Shown one piece after another: positions 53,831-64,000 of a stretch of DNA of 64,000 nt. Source of the DNA: Lojkania enalia. Its lineage: Eukaryota; Ascomycota; Dothideomycetes; Pleosporales. Under the pieces are notes generated by a model. The model had not been told where the DNA came from and did not search any database. It saw nothing but the letters and a program-made list of their open reading frames with translations. Within the stretch, counting starts at the first letter, position 1. Each line of letters opens with the position of its first letter. The stretch covers positions 124,001-188,000 of the forward strand of contig ML986663.1 in assembly GCA_010094045.1 (NCBI GenBank), read 5' to 3'. A program made the position numbers and the translations under genes.

Positions 53831-56008
53831 ATGTCGAACATCCCCGGCATGCAGCAGCTGGCAGCGTCTCTCATTGCCCGCTCCAAGACGCTTATTAACA
53901 ATGATCTGAAGAAGATTTGCAAAGAGGAGGGCCACATCCAGTCTGGCAACAAAATGCAGCTGCAAGGCCGAGTGCAGAACAGTATGGACGCTCGCTTTCC
54001 TCCGCCTCCTCCCGCCGATATCTTCATCGTCGCCTTCATCGTCGCCTTCATCTTCACCCCCATCTCCACCTCCATCTTCACCTCCGTCTTCACCTTCGCC
54101 TCCCGCTCGCTAACCCAGCTCTCCTCATCTAGTAATCCAGACTGCCGCCGCCGAGAACGATACCGAGGCGCTGCAAAGGCTTAGGCACCGTCTGCACAAC
54201 CACGGTGAGGGGCCCGTCGATTCATCGCCCACGACTCCCCTCTTCCCTCCCAGTTACTCGTCGCCTTCGGCACCACATGCATACGAAGCGAACGGCTACA
54301 ACAATCGACCCTCTTTTAGCCCGTTCTCGCAGCAACAGATGGCGCCTCCCCGTATGTCATTTTTCTCTGGAACTTGAATTCGGGGCTGATTCTGGACAGG
54401 AATGCAAACTCACTTCAAGGAGTCTCCTTTTTACGAGATCCGCGAATTGCTATTGGGCATGTTTAGCTTGGAGGGTAAGTGGGGCGCCGCAATTGCAATA
54501 GCATTCCCCTCATCAGTTTACAGTTTCGCCAAACCACCGCCAGAATGTCAGTAGGCCACTAAGCCTCTCAAGCGAACTCTGCTCTCGTCTAAGGGCGGAC
54601 CCGACCCTCCGTCTTCTACTCTTCTGCGCGGTTGATCAACCCCTTGGCCCTTATGCGCGACACGATATAGCATTTCCAAATCAAGTTGAAGTCCGTGTCA
54701 ACGGCGAAGAAGTGAAGGCAAATTTCAAGGGCTTGAAAAATAAGCCGGGCTCCACCCGTCCTACTGATATTACTGAGTATGTTCGCAAGGTCGCCCAGTA
54801 TAGGAATACTGTCCTCATTACCTATGCGCTGACCCAGAAGGCAAGTCGAAAAAGGGCGAAAGGGGTGGGCCAGGTCTCTAACCCCGCCTCATAGCCCTCA
54901 TTGCGCGAGTTGGTGCTAATCGCTTGCAGAAATTCAATTGCTCCGTCTATCTTGTGAGAAAACATTCTGTAGAAGACCTAACCAAACGGATAACCCAACG
55001 CAACGTTATTACAAAACAATCAGTGATTAACGAGAGTGCGTTGGCCCTATGGAGAAGATGACTTTCTGAGGCTAATATATTCTATAGTGTTGAAAAGGGC
55101 GAACGATCCTGACATTGTCGTCGACTCCGTGAACATGTCCCTCAAAGACCCTATTTCCACTCTTAGAATCAACACCCCTTGCAGGTCAAATCTATGCAAT
55201 CACAATCAGTGTTTCGACGCCGAATCCTTTCTCCAATTACAAGAGCAGGCCCCCACCTGGCAATGTCCTGTCTGTAATAAGACAGTATCCTTCGAAGGTC
55301 TAGCTGTTGACCAGTAAGTAATTGTTTATGTATTATTCCATTCCAAGTCTAAACCCGCCTAGGTATGTTCAAGAAATATTGGATAGCGTCCCCAAGGGCA
55401 CAGATCAAGTAACGATCCAGCCAAACGGAGAGTGGTCGCAGGCCAACAAACCCGAGAACCAGACGATTCGGAATGGACACAGTGCAGCGCAGCAGGACGA
55501 CAGCGACGATGATGACGACTTAATAGATATCACAGATTCCCGTATCTCCGCCATTAAGAATGAAGTTGCTCACACTCCCCTATCCATGACGCGGACTACG
55601 CCCCTATCCTCTCGAGAGGCATCAACGGCGCCGCGAGCCGGAAGCAAGAGAACGTCCGAGGTGATAGATCTGACGCTAAGCGACGACGATGAGCCGGTGA
55701 GGCCCGCAAAAAAGGTAGCGTACTCTACCCCCAGCAGCCTTCCTGACCCATCCCGTCGGTATCAGTTGCCCTTCTCTAGTAGCTCTTCTGTTCCACGTTC
55801 CCTTTCTCATTCCCAATCTTATTCTCAATCTCAGTCCCAATCCCAGAATGGCCTACCTATCGGTCAAGTTAGGTTGGACTTCCGTCCCGCTTCCCAGAAT
55901 ATCCGTAATCCTTACGGAGACTATGGACCGCACCCACCGCCACGTCATCCAAGCTATTCCGGTCAAGGATCAGGAGGATACCCTAGTTACGGCAGTAGTT
56001 CACCTTGA
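53831..56008 (+). CDS. Siz/PIAS-type SUMO E3 ligase (579 aa)
   Basis: Transfers SUMO from Ubc9 to nuclear substrates. Seven exons: 53831-53981, 54133-54351, 54400-54474, 54524-54840, 54930-55035, 55088-55313 and 55363-56008. A SAP-like DNA-binding helix pair is at residues 1-50. The PINIT domain is about 125-285 (FKESPFYEIRELLLGMF, then HDIAFPNQVEVRVNGEEVKA and LKNKPGSTRPTDIT). The SP-RING is about 305-362 (RSNLCNHNQCFDAESFL, then WQCPVCNKTVSFEGL). Two SUMO-interacting motifs follow, LIDITDS near 417 and VIDLTLSDDDE near 463, and then a Ser/Gln-rich tail. Intron 4 has a GC donor (CAGAAG then GCAAGT) with a normal cttgcag acceptor; only this junction gives the conserved ALTQKKF. Intron 1 is a C/T-rich repeat and stays open if retained. 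Confidence 0.94.
54001..54110. repeat. Pyrimidine-rich 12-mer repeats in SUMO-ligase intron 1
   Basis: Repeats of CTTCATCGTCGC and variants (CTTCACC, ATCTCCACC) fill most of the 151-bp intron (53982-54132). Low complexity, probably slippage-derived. Confidence 0.65.
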
Positions 56009-57217
56009 TGTTAAGCCTTTCGATGTTTTATTCTCTCATTGGCCTCACTAATACAATTACGTATTGTAGACCAGAAGGAGCTCCAATAGGAGCACTAGGA
56101 GCAGACCGGTTTACGACTAGATGTAACGAGATAGCTGAGATGGAACGAAGAGCCGTTGCTCGGATGGAGTCATTTCCTTTTCAGCTCTTTGACTTTTATC
56201 TACCTCTGGGGATATTAGCGCGTGGCGTTTGGGAAAACGGAGTATTCTAGGTGGTAAGCGACGATCTGTGCCACTTACCCCTCTCTTTAGCATGTATTTG
56301 CAGTGGATGTAACTCGATTCCTCCGACTTTCTCCGGCCTCTCTTACTCCGCTTGGAAGAGGGTTTCTTTACTTGGCATGACTGGCGCATAGGACGATATC
56401 ACGGGATACCTTGGGATTGGGTGGCATGGGTTTCTAGGATTCTTCGCCGGAATATTTTCTTATCTTTCTGTGTATGACCAGTGGTCCTAAAACCTAGGGC
56501 GACAACCTTTGTTCTCATGCACAACGGAGCGTTTCCATGGAAGAGTCCGATTGAGGTTTTGTACAATGAACGGCTAGGCAATGGACGAAGACTTGACGGC
56601 AACCCATTTCGGGGTGCCGAATGAAATCAATGTTCAACATGTAGGCCATGTTTTGATTGCGCACCATCTGAGGTTGTCATACTGAAACTAGTCCGTACAC
56701 TTGCTAGCTTCGTTCAACCAATAATCCTGACAATTGAAAATCCCTGCTCTTCCGCCTTGATATCGGGAACCCCAACAGAAGCAGATAGACGCAGATAGAC
56801 GAGGCGAACCCAGCCTTCTACAACATTTCCCATTCTTCCATTGCTCATTAACTGGACGATATTACTAGCTATTAAATTAGGGGATACTAGGGACCCCTCT
56901 CTCTCCCCCCCTGGGTGTCAAAAAAAAAAAAAAAAATTGGTTTAGTGCAAGCGAATGCCGTCGAAGGGGTATATACATTGGAAAGAAAAGATTTGGTTTG
57001 GATCTACCATTAGTTTAGCGGTTTACCCATCCGACTGCAATCGAGCCCGCGACCGAGACGACGCCGACCCCATCTATTACTCTCTATACAAACAGCGGGG
57101 TGCTCCTCTCTATCTATCCCTAATCCCTACTCGCCCAACCATTTGCGCTCAAACATCAACGCACGCAAGCCAAGAGTCGGAGAAAGCCCGGCTTTTAGGG
57201 GTTTTTTTTTATTTTTT
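56009..57217. other. Convergent 3' region, 1.2 kb
   Basis: Between the SUMO ligase and ERG3, which converge. Contains a 17-A run (56920-56936) and a T-rich run just after the ERG3 stop codon (57204-57217). No exon supported. Confidence 0.5.
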
Positions 57218-58434
57218 TTACCGGACCTTCTTGGGCTCGTCGGGTAGATACTGGCGATCGTCCTCGCCCTCGACCTCCTTGACAATCTTCTCCATTTCCT
57301 CGGTCTGCTTCTTCCATTCCGTCTGGCACATTTTGAGTTCCTTGCGGAAGAGCTCGTCGTTTGGTTTACGGTAGGAGCCATGGATGCGGTCCCAGAGGGT
57401 GGTGAACTGGCCGTAGTTGTAGTTGAAGTAGAGGTGGTGCACTGTTATCAATCCATTATCAGCAAGCAGCCCCTCCATCTATTCCAATACTGCGTGAACA
57501 TGGCAGATGTACAATAAGTATAGCAAGAACGGAGTGAGGGACTTACTAGTATGGCAAGCCGCGCCATTAATGACTGGGTTCTCGGCGACGTATTCACCGT
57601 CATGGATCATGATAGTCCAGATATTAATAAACGCGAAGAGAATGATATACGCAAATTTTTGGAGGGGGAATAAGAACGGGAATACGTGGTAGGGGATGCT
57701 CTGTGCGAAGCCGTCGAGGGGCTCGAAGGCATGCGAAGCGTAAGGGGTCGGCATGATCCACTTGTGGTGTGGCTTGTGCAGGCGCTTGTACACGAGTGGG
57801 TGGTGCAGGCCGCGGTGGATCCAGTAGATGAAGAAGTCGGTGAACATGATGAAGAAGGGGAATTGCAGCACATTGTACCACAGGCCGGGCCCGTCGGCTG
57901 TCTGGTCGTACATTTTGGAGTAGCCGCGGATCTCGAGGAGGAAGCAGGGGGCGGTGAAGAGCGCCATGACGGGCAGGGATTTGAGGGTCTGGATGATTTC
58001 GAGGCGGATTTGGTTCTTGAGGTATTTGGGGTGGTTGAAGGTGGCCTTGTCGAAGACGAAGACGTAGGATAAGGATGCGAAGGTGAAGTAGACGACCGCA
58101 CCGAATACCCTAGCAATTGGTGGTTAGTTTGATGTATGCTTGATAGGTGAGGGGTAAATTGTGTAGCGCACCAGGTTATTAGGAACAGAGATAGCCATTG
58201 TCGCCGCCAGTCATCGCGTGCCCAGCTACTCATGTAGGCATACTTCCCCGGCGGGAACGATACGTATTCGCTCGCGGGAATGAATTCCCATGTTCGAGGC
58301 TGGAAGCCTACAGGAGACTTTAGACTATCGTACGTCGTCGCATTGCCGGGGACGATGGGCGACTGGGCGGGGAGTAGAGTCGCATATATGACGTCGAACA
58401 GGTAGGTATCGAGGCCTTCGAGAACAATATCCAT
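57218..58434 (-). CDS. ERG3: Sterol C-5(6) desaturase
   Basis: Introduces the C5-C6 double bond in ergosterol synthesis at the endoplasmic reticulum; uses di-iron and cytochrome b5. Exons 58434-58172, 58109-57547 and 57441-57218 give 349 aa, the usual length. The three His boxes are HRGLHH, HKPHH and HTMHH, the last split by intron 2 (A + TG) before [16 protein letters not shown]. Membrane helices are visible at [19 protein letters not shown] and [15 protein letters not shown]. The chain ends in a charged tail ([15 protein letters not shown]). Start [14 protein letters not shown] is the ERG3-type start; longer in-frame sequence upstream lacks a conserved ATG. Loss of this gene is known to alter azole response in fungi. 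Confidence 0.96.
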
Positions 58435-61400
58435 GATGACCGAGGCGGCGGCGAGAGAGCCGTGCGAGAGGGATTGGAGAGTTTCAGGAGAGCTCCAGGG
58501 TCCAGAATAAGCTTGTTTGGCGGTGCGGAAGCGTAAACAAGCCGGGCGTCGCGTTACAGCACAGAAAAGCGGCCGGGATTTATCGATTGCACGCGCAAGG
58601 ACTCGACAAGGCAAAGGTAGCAAAGAAATGAGGATCGCGGCAGTGGTGGAGGTGGCATCGCAATTATTAAAACTGTCTGGCAGTGGATCCAGGAACACGA
58701 CGCTTGGGCGCGCTAGAGCAAAAAACGGCCTGAAGGGGGACCAACAGCTGGTGATCGATGGGCACCACGGCCAATCATGCGCCGCCGTTGCCCCACCTAT
58801 CGTCGTGCTTGCGGACTACACGGAGGCGGAAGCTCCAAAGCCGAGAGGGCGCATTGTCACCTCATTCTCGGAAGGCGAACAGGTCGGCCTCGTGCCACCC
58901 CCTCGCCGTATGTACTTGACGCGCACACGTTCGGCCTGGGGAATTGTACAATTGTTCAGTTTTGGCTGCTTCACCGCTTCTTCGAGAGCGGGTCCATGAC
59001 AAATTCGTCCTCCGCCATCGCTAGTATTCCGAGCATTCTGATGTTCCGGTGCGGAGTTTAGTGAGCAGGAATGGCTCCTATTTGGTGTGGTCTTTGAGTA
59101 GCAGTGTACGGAGCGAAAGTGACCATGGTTCTTGCTAGGATATGTGGTAGCGATTTACATTCTCAGTGGCTCCTTCCATTCAAGCTTCTATGTTCTTCTC
59201 CCCTCAGAGTGGCTACCTGTCTTACTGCCTATTGTATCGTCCCCAAAAAAATTTTATTTTAATTTTAAATCTTAAATTTTAAATTTTTCTCTCATTCTAA
59301 TATCAGCCTTCATACCGCTCGATCTTTGTCTCCATATATCTTCTTGCTGTTCTCATAGATTTTGACGATACGCCATACTGCACTGTGTGAAATAGAGCCT
59401 GACGGATGCGTGATTCTTAGCTAGTTAGGTGGCCTCAGTGTCCATCTTGCAGCTAGGTCAGCAAGTTTCTTCCAAACGAAGTTGATACAGGTCATCCGAG
59501 CCTTGTTGAAGTGTTGAGGCCAAATCCTGGATGTTCCATTGCGGACGCAACTCTGTCACACGTGGACCATTCTGCCTAGAGATTGCTTCGCTTTTGCCCT
59601 ACCCCTTGTTACGTTTCCCCAGTGCCGCACACTCTTGTTCTACTCAAAGCGCAGAACGCACAGTCGAATCGATACAACTAGACTGAGCCATTGATGGCTA
59701 TCAGTAGCCCGATGAGACTTAGACGTTTTCAATTCTTGGCGCTAGCCGACAGCTAGAGTGCTTCTTCCTATTAATCAAGCATCTCATCGTCAAACGATGA
59801 CCGCCTTGCCCTTCTCTCCCAGCGCTACGTTAGCAAAGTCTCGAATGGGACCCCGACAGACCGAAAAGCTACTTACACCTCGGTGGCGTAAAGCCGATTC
59901 CAATCGGAAGAACTACTCAATGAACAATCGATAACAGGTGTTGAAGCAGAGCTTTGTCTCGCGAGTCTTCCGCTCAGCAAGTCACCCGCTCGGATGGTAA
60001 TGCTGGAAGAAGTAAGAAGCCGCCACAGCGGGAATGCAGCTGCGGGAGCAAAGGGAATGCGTTATAGATCGAAGCCAACTATGGGGCAACTCGCAAAGTC
60101 TGAATTCCTGGAATGCCGTGGATAGGGATTCGAGTTGTTGTCGCCGAAAGTGACTTAAGGGGGAGCTTCAAGCTTGGGGATTTCTAGTTCCTACCGCTCA
60201 AACCGAATTCATAGTTCCATCCGACTCCGAGATGTTGGTTTATACCTGCCTGTGCGTTCCCACATACCCAGTTCGGAAGTGAGAGCGGGCTTGCGGGTAG
60301 CATCTAATTACGGCATACAGCAGCCATATCCAGCAAGAGCGCAATACGCTCCTTCCCACAACTTCATGGCCATCAATCAAGCGACTTCCCTTCGGAGTTC
60401 TTGAAGGGCATAAGCTCATGATCTGGCTTCGAACAATTTTGCATTCCTTAACCTTCAGGATTGACTCCCACTCACTATCTCAACTATTCCCTGATTCCGT
60501 GCAATGGTCTTGGGAGACCGTTAGGCCAAGGTCGGTTAGGCGCGGGGGCTAGCCAGGCCCAAGAGAGAGGTAGTAAGGTGAGTTGCAACCCTTCCAAATT
60601 CTCCAAGGAGAAAACTAATATCAGCAAGCCGCCTATGATACTATGCTGACGAACCTGCCTTGTAAGAGCAATAGTTGTATACACCTAGTTAAGTCACTTC
60701 TTAGCAAAGCCGCCTCTCAGAGGTACATGCTAGCAACGAGGACGATAGAACCAAGTGCTTGAATACCAATTAAGAATTATACAGGCCTTCGATGATCGAA
60801 GGCACACCTCAGGTTAGCCTTATCTCATCTCTGCACCACAGTCGACTTTTCCGGTGCGTGAGCTTTGCTTGGAAATTCTACTTGGCGTGGGTGTGAGGGG
60901 CGCTTGAGTAATGTACGATATCCCTGTTCTCTTCTCATTTCTTTGTCATATCTACTACTTGATACCACAATGCAGCTTCGGCAAGGTTACAAGATGAGCC
61001 GGAAATTGACATCGGTATCCCGGGCATTTCGTTCAAGAGGGATGCCAAAGATGCAACCATTTGTTTGCCAGCTCCGCATCTATGCGGGACCCAAGCGCCA
61101 TGAATGTACAATCCACGTCACTCTCGATCGTCATCGCCCCTTTCTGTCATCTCCAGTCTTTTCCTCTTCTACATAGCTATGCTCTGTGCTTAGGTGAGAT
61201 GATAGTCGCAGGTCATATTGGGCATCTTCATTATTCGACAGTAGGGTCCCTCACATTATTCCGTATACGGCCATGCCATTATCACGCGCTATGGGCAACA
61301 ATTCGCAACTCTGATACCTTGCCCTTTTCCATCAGACTGTGCATAACCTGTGGGCGATTGCCAACTTACGCTTTCGTGGCGGACTTTTCATCTGTAGTCA

Positions 61401-64000
61401 GTTCTATATCTCCTCGCTTAGAGGACCTAGTTTCAGTTTCGAGGACCAGAGTTAGCTAAATTTATCTACAACTCGAGTCATGGGAGCGATGTAGTAATGC
61501 ACCGCCCGCTACATGGGGAAACAACCTCGGCGAGCAACACCAGTCAAATCACGCAAAACGCCGAACGACGTCCTGATCCTCAGTGTGCTAAAGTGATACA
61601 CTTCTGAGTAGGGTGTAGGATACTTATACTTCATTGGTGCTGTCATATGCTAGCCCCAACTCTAGGACTGTCGCTGATCTTTCGAAGCATTTCACCTAGC
61701 ACTTACTACGGAAAACCAGGGTTTCCGCTCCGGGTCGGCGTAATAGAGACTAGAAGACAACATATATGAGATAAGCCTTTTCAGTTCTTAGTACTTATCA
61801 GATAGGCATCTGGAGTACAACCCACCTACGGCTTCGCCACGCATTGAACTGCGACGGCGCTAGTCGTCGGGGACTTATTGGATTCGTCCAGACGGACTTT
61901 GGGCGGCGTACTACGGCATCACGATGCAGTAGATCACTCGATCCGCGCGCATGCTTTATCGAGTGGATCCCCCGGATTTCCATAGCTCGGCATAGCTATT
62001 AGTAGGCCGATAATAACCTTAGCTGCATGTTGCTGGTGCTAGGCTGGGATTGGTGGTAGCATTTGAGTCCCGATGTGCCGGTGTGCCGAAAAGAGGCCAG
62101 ATAGCGGACTAGCAACGCAACTCAACCACACGAGAGTTTGCGGATGAAAGTTTCTTGCAGCGGAGAGAAGTCAAACGAGAGTGTCTAGTTCGATAATGAC
62201 GAATACGTCTGTAAACCTCAACCTGTCAAACCTGCATATATTTTCTATCAAGAAAGAACTCGGACCGTATATGGGCCATTCCAGCTCCCTAGGCTGAATG
62301 CGGTTTTAAAGCTTCTTCGTTCCATGTAGTCTCTCACTGGGAAGACGTCGCCTCGGAAGGAGAAGACAGTGAATTGACGATGCACTGGAAGTTGGAAGCA
62401 GATTCCACTTTTCGGAGTAATCTTCGGCTTCATATATATTTCCAATGTTCACAGTCTAATGAGAGATGATGACATGGGCTCTAAGCAGCTTAACACGGTC
62501 TACTTACGTATGCTCCCGCCCCTCTTCGTTCCACATGCGGCCACGTCTGTGTAGGCGAGATTATTCTGTAGCCACAAGAGAATCCGAGATTCTGGAAATC
62601 GCTCCCTAAGGTCTTCCTGACACGAGGTGGATCTCTGTCGTGTATGCCTAAGACTGCAGGCCTCGGAATGAACGAGACTCAAGCACCTCCCAGACGCGGA
62701 GTGCGCGAAGACAGACCCGGAGGAAAGGCTCAGTGCGTAGCATGACGATTCAAACAGGCCCGAGAAACAGGATCATCACGTCGTACATTGGCCACAAGAC
62801 CCGGTAAATCGGCTCCATGTTGCGAAGGAGTGCGCGAAGACGAACCCGGGTGACAGGTTCCATGTCAGATGGAAAGGAGATTGTGCTACTGTGATTAGAC
62901 TTGCGACTGCAGCTTCGGCACCTATGTGAACGGCATGGCGCCCCTATGGAGCAACCTAGAGCCGTCATAGTTGTACAAATCTTCCAAATCGCACGTTCGC
63001 GCGGCATGGCACGAGAGGGTTCGGAAACACTAGCGCATAGATCTGGTTTTTGTGGAGGATGGTGGTGTAGGAGTAGTGGGTTGCTGGGATCGGAGGGACT
63101 ATGATACAAAAACGTTGCTACATTACAGTGTGTAGGTATAAAGCACGTATGACCACGTTCCGGTGTCGCTCACCCACACCCCAGTCAAGCCAAGCAACTT
63201 GTCCGATTTCCTATTCTGTAGCTCGCTGCAGCGGACGCCTGTTCGAGTCTTCGGTTTTTCGTACGTCAGCGTAGGTGCGCTGAAACAGCTAATACCAACA
63301 CCCTCAGATACATATTCTTGGCCATGAATATACACTTAGTATAGTATAATTATTGACTGGGGTTTCCCAAAACCGAACCACTAAGCCAACCGCCCCCGGC
63401 CATCTCCCCAAGCCTTTCCAGCGCCTCGGTACCTAAGCGAGCGCGCCATTGCCTAGCCCCATCTCGGGCAGTTTCATCCCGGGATTAGGCAATGGGATGC
63501 CGACATTCGGGGCAAGTGCAGGCGATAGGCGCTTGGGCGAGCAGCTGGTCGTATTTATTGGAGATGAGGGAGAGTTGATGTTTGGTGGGATGTGGCGGCG
63601 GGCGGGCGGGGTGCATAATGTTGAAAAAGCGGCATGGACGAATCAGCGAGGCGGTGACTGCAGCAATTTTTTCTCTCTTGCTCGCGCGAGTTCGGAACAT
63701 TCCTGTTCTTGGTGTTGAGAGGGATGGGGATATCGAGGGCGTCCATGCGCCGCGCGAATTGACTGACACACGACAACCCCAACGCAACCCACTCTGGACT
63801 GCAGTACAGGGCAAGTCGCTCGCAGCAAAATCTCTCCTCCACGCACAAAAAAATTTTTTTCTACCGCCTCGTGACGGGCTGCCAAATACCTCAATGCCCC
63901 CATCCCGATCTTCTCACCCCATCCATCCTCCTTCGAATATCGCGCAGCGCAGGCGCACAAGTACAGAACGCATTATGTACGTGTCAAGCGTTTGCTGAAC
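58435..64000. other. Gene-poor right end, 5.6 kb
   Basis: After the ERG3 promoter (58,435-58,900) I find no supportable gene. Contents: an AT-rich A/T tract at 59,246-59,300; a 15-bp exact repeat (GGAGTGCGCGAAGAC) at 62698 and 62827 inside weakly similar 35-bp flanks; and minus-strand frames at 62,500-63,109 and 63,485-63,848 that look partly coding (for example LRERFPESRILLWLQNNLAY) but lack splice-joined partners. They may be relics or the 3' exons of a gene running past the window end. Confidence 0.45.

Noticed and set aside
53200..53898. Several open frames on both strands between the DUF2423 and SUMO-ligase genes
   Set aside because: GC-rich promoter DNA with low stop density; no start context, splice sites or family motif.
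57607..58698. A 363-codon minus-strand frame across the ERG3 region
   Set aside because: It begins in frame with ERG3 but runs through intron 1 and then reads exon 2 out of frame (Ser/Thr/Pro-rich). The spliced ERG3 model explains all conserved blocks.
58517..58999. A 160-codon plus-strand frame upstream of ERG3
   Set aside because: No motif, no codon bias, and it lies across the ERG3 promoter.
61061..61459. A 132-codon plus-strand frame in the right-end desert
   Set aside because: Starts with TTG, composition is random-like, and no intron or motif supports it.

Overview
This 64 kb window comes from a filamentous ascomycete (Pezizomycotina). The evidence is short 45-110 nt introns with GTRNGT donors and CTAAC/CTGAC branch points, dense single-copy housekeeping genes on both strands, secreted plant-cell-wall enzymes, and a Fot1/pogo DNA transposon that looks decayed by repeat-induced point mutation (RIP). 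The class cannot be fixed from the sequence alone; Leotiomycetes-like is only a guess. I rebuilt 25 spliced or single-exon gene models by hand. Each joins in frame, and exon coordinates are given in the evidence.

1-8.8 kb (all minus strand): a small SANT-like nuclear protein, an unrecognised 295-aa protein, an unrecognised 882-aa protein with three short repeats, and aspartokinase HOM3. 9.7-21 kb: a BUR1/CDK9-type kinase head to head with a tiny complex I subunit (NDUFB2/AGGG type); a methyltransferase resembling plant coclaurine N-methyltransferase; an unrecognised 446-aa protein; RFC3 head to head with ARPC3 (Arp2/3 complex); and TRM6. 21-29.8 kb: a MINDY-type deubiquitinase with a CaaX end, an O-methyltransferase, a 2.4 kb stretch holding a probable gene relic, and a secreted glucuronoyl methylesterase (CE15). 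31-44 kb: a SNF2/STH1 chromatin remodeller, FAF1 and HIS6 head to head over 174 bp, and a SUT-type sucrose transporter head to head with the Na+/H+ exchanger NHX1.

44-52 kb is accessory in character: a secreted GH6 cellobiohydrolase, then the 1,849-bp Fot1-like element, then an orphan type I membrane protein carrying a four-fold repeat. 52.4-58.4 kb returns to housekeeping genes: a DUF2423 basic nuclear protein head to head with a Siz/PIAS SUMO ligase, then sterol C-5 desaturase ERG3. From 58.4 kb to the end I find no supportable gene.

The genes do not form one pathway. Themes are lignocellulose attack (CE15, GH6) with sugar uptake (SUT), and a core of replication, transcription, RNA modification and amino-acid synthesis (HOM3, HIS6). 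The best novelty candidates are the orphan repeat membrane protein next to the transposon; two adjacent genes whose introns, if retained, encode in-frame alternative C-termini; a GC-AG intron; tandem 3' splice sites in HIS6; and the plant-like N-methyltransferase homologue.
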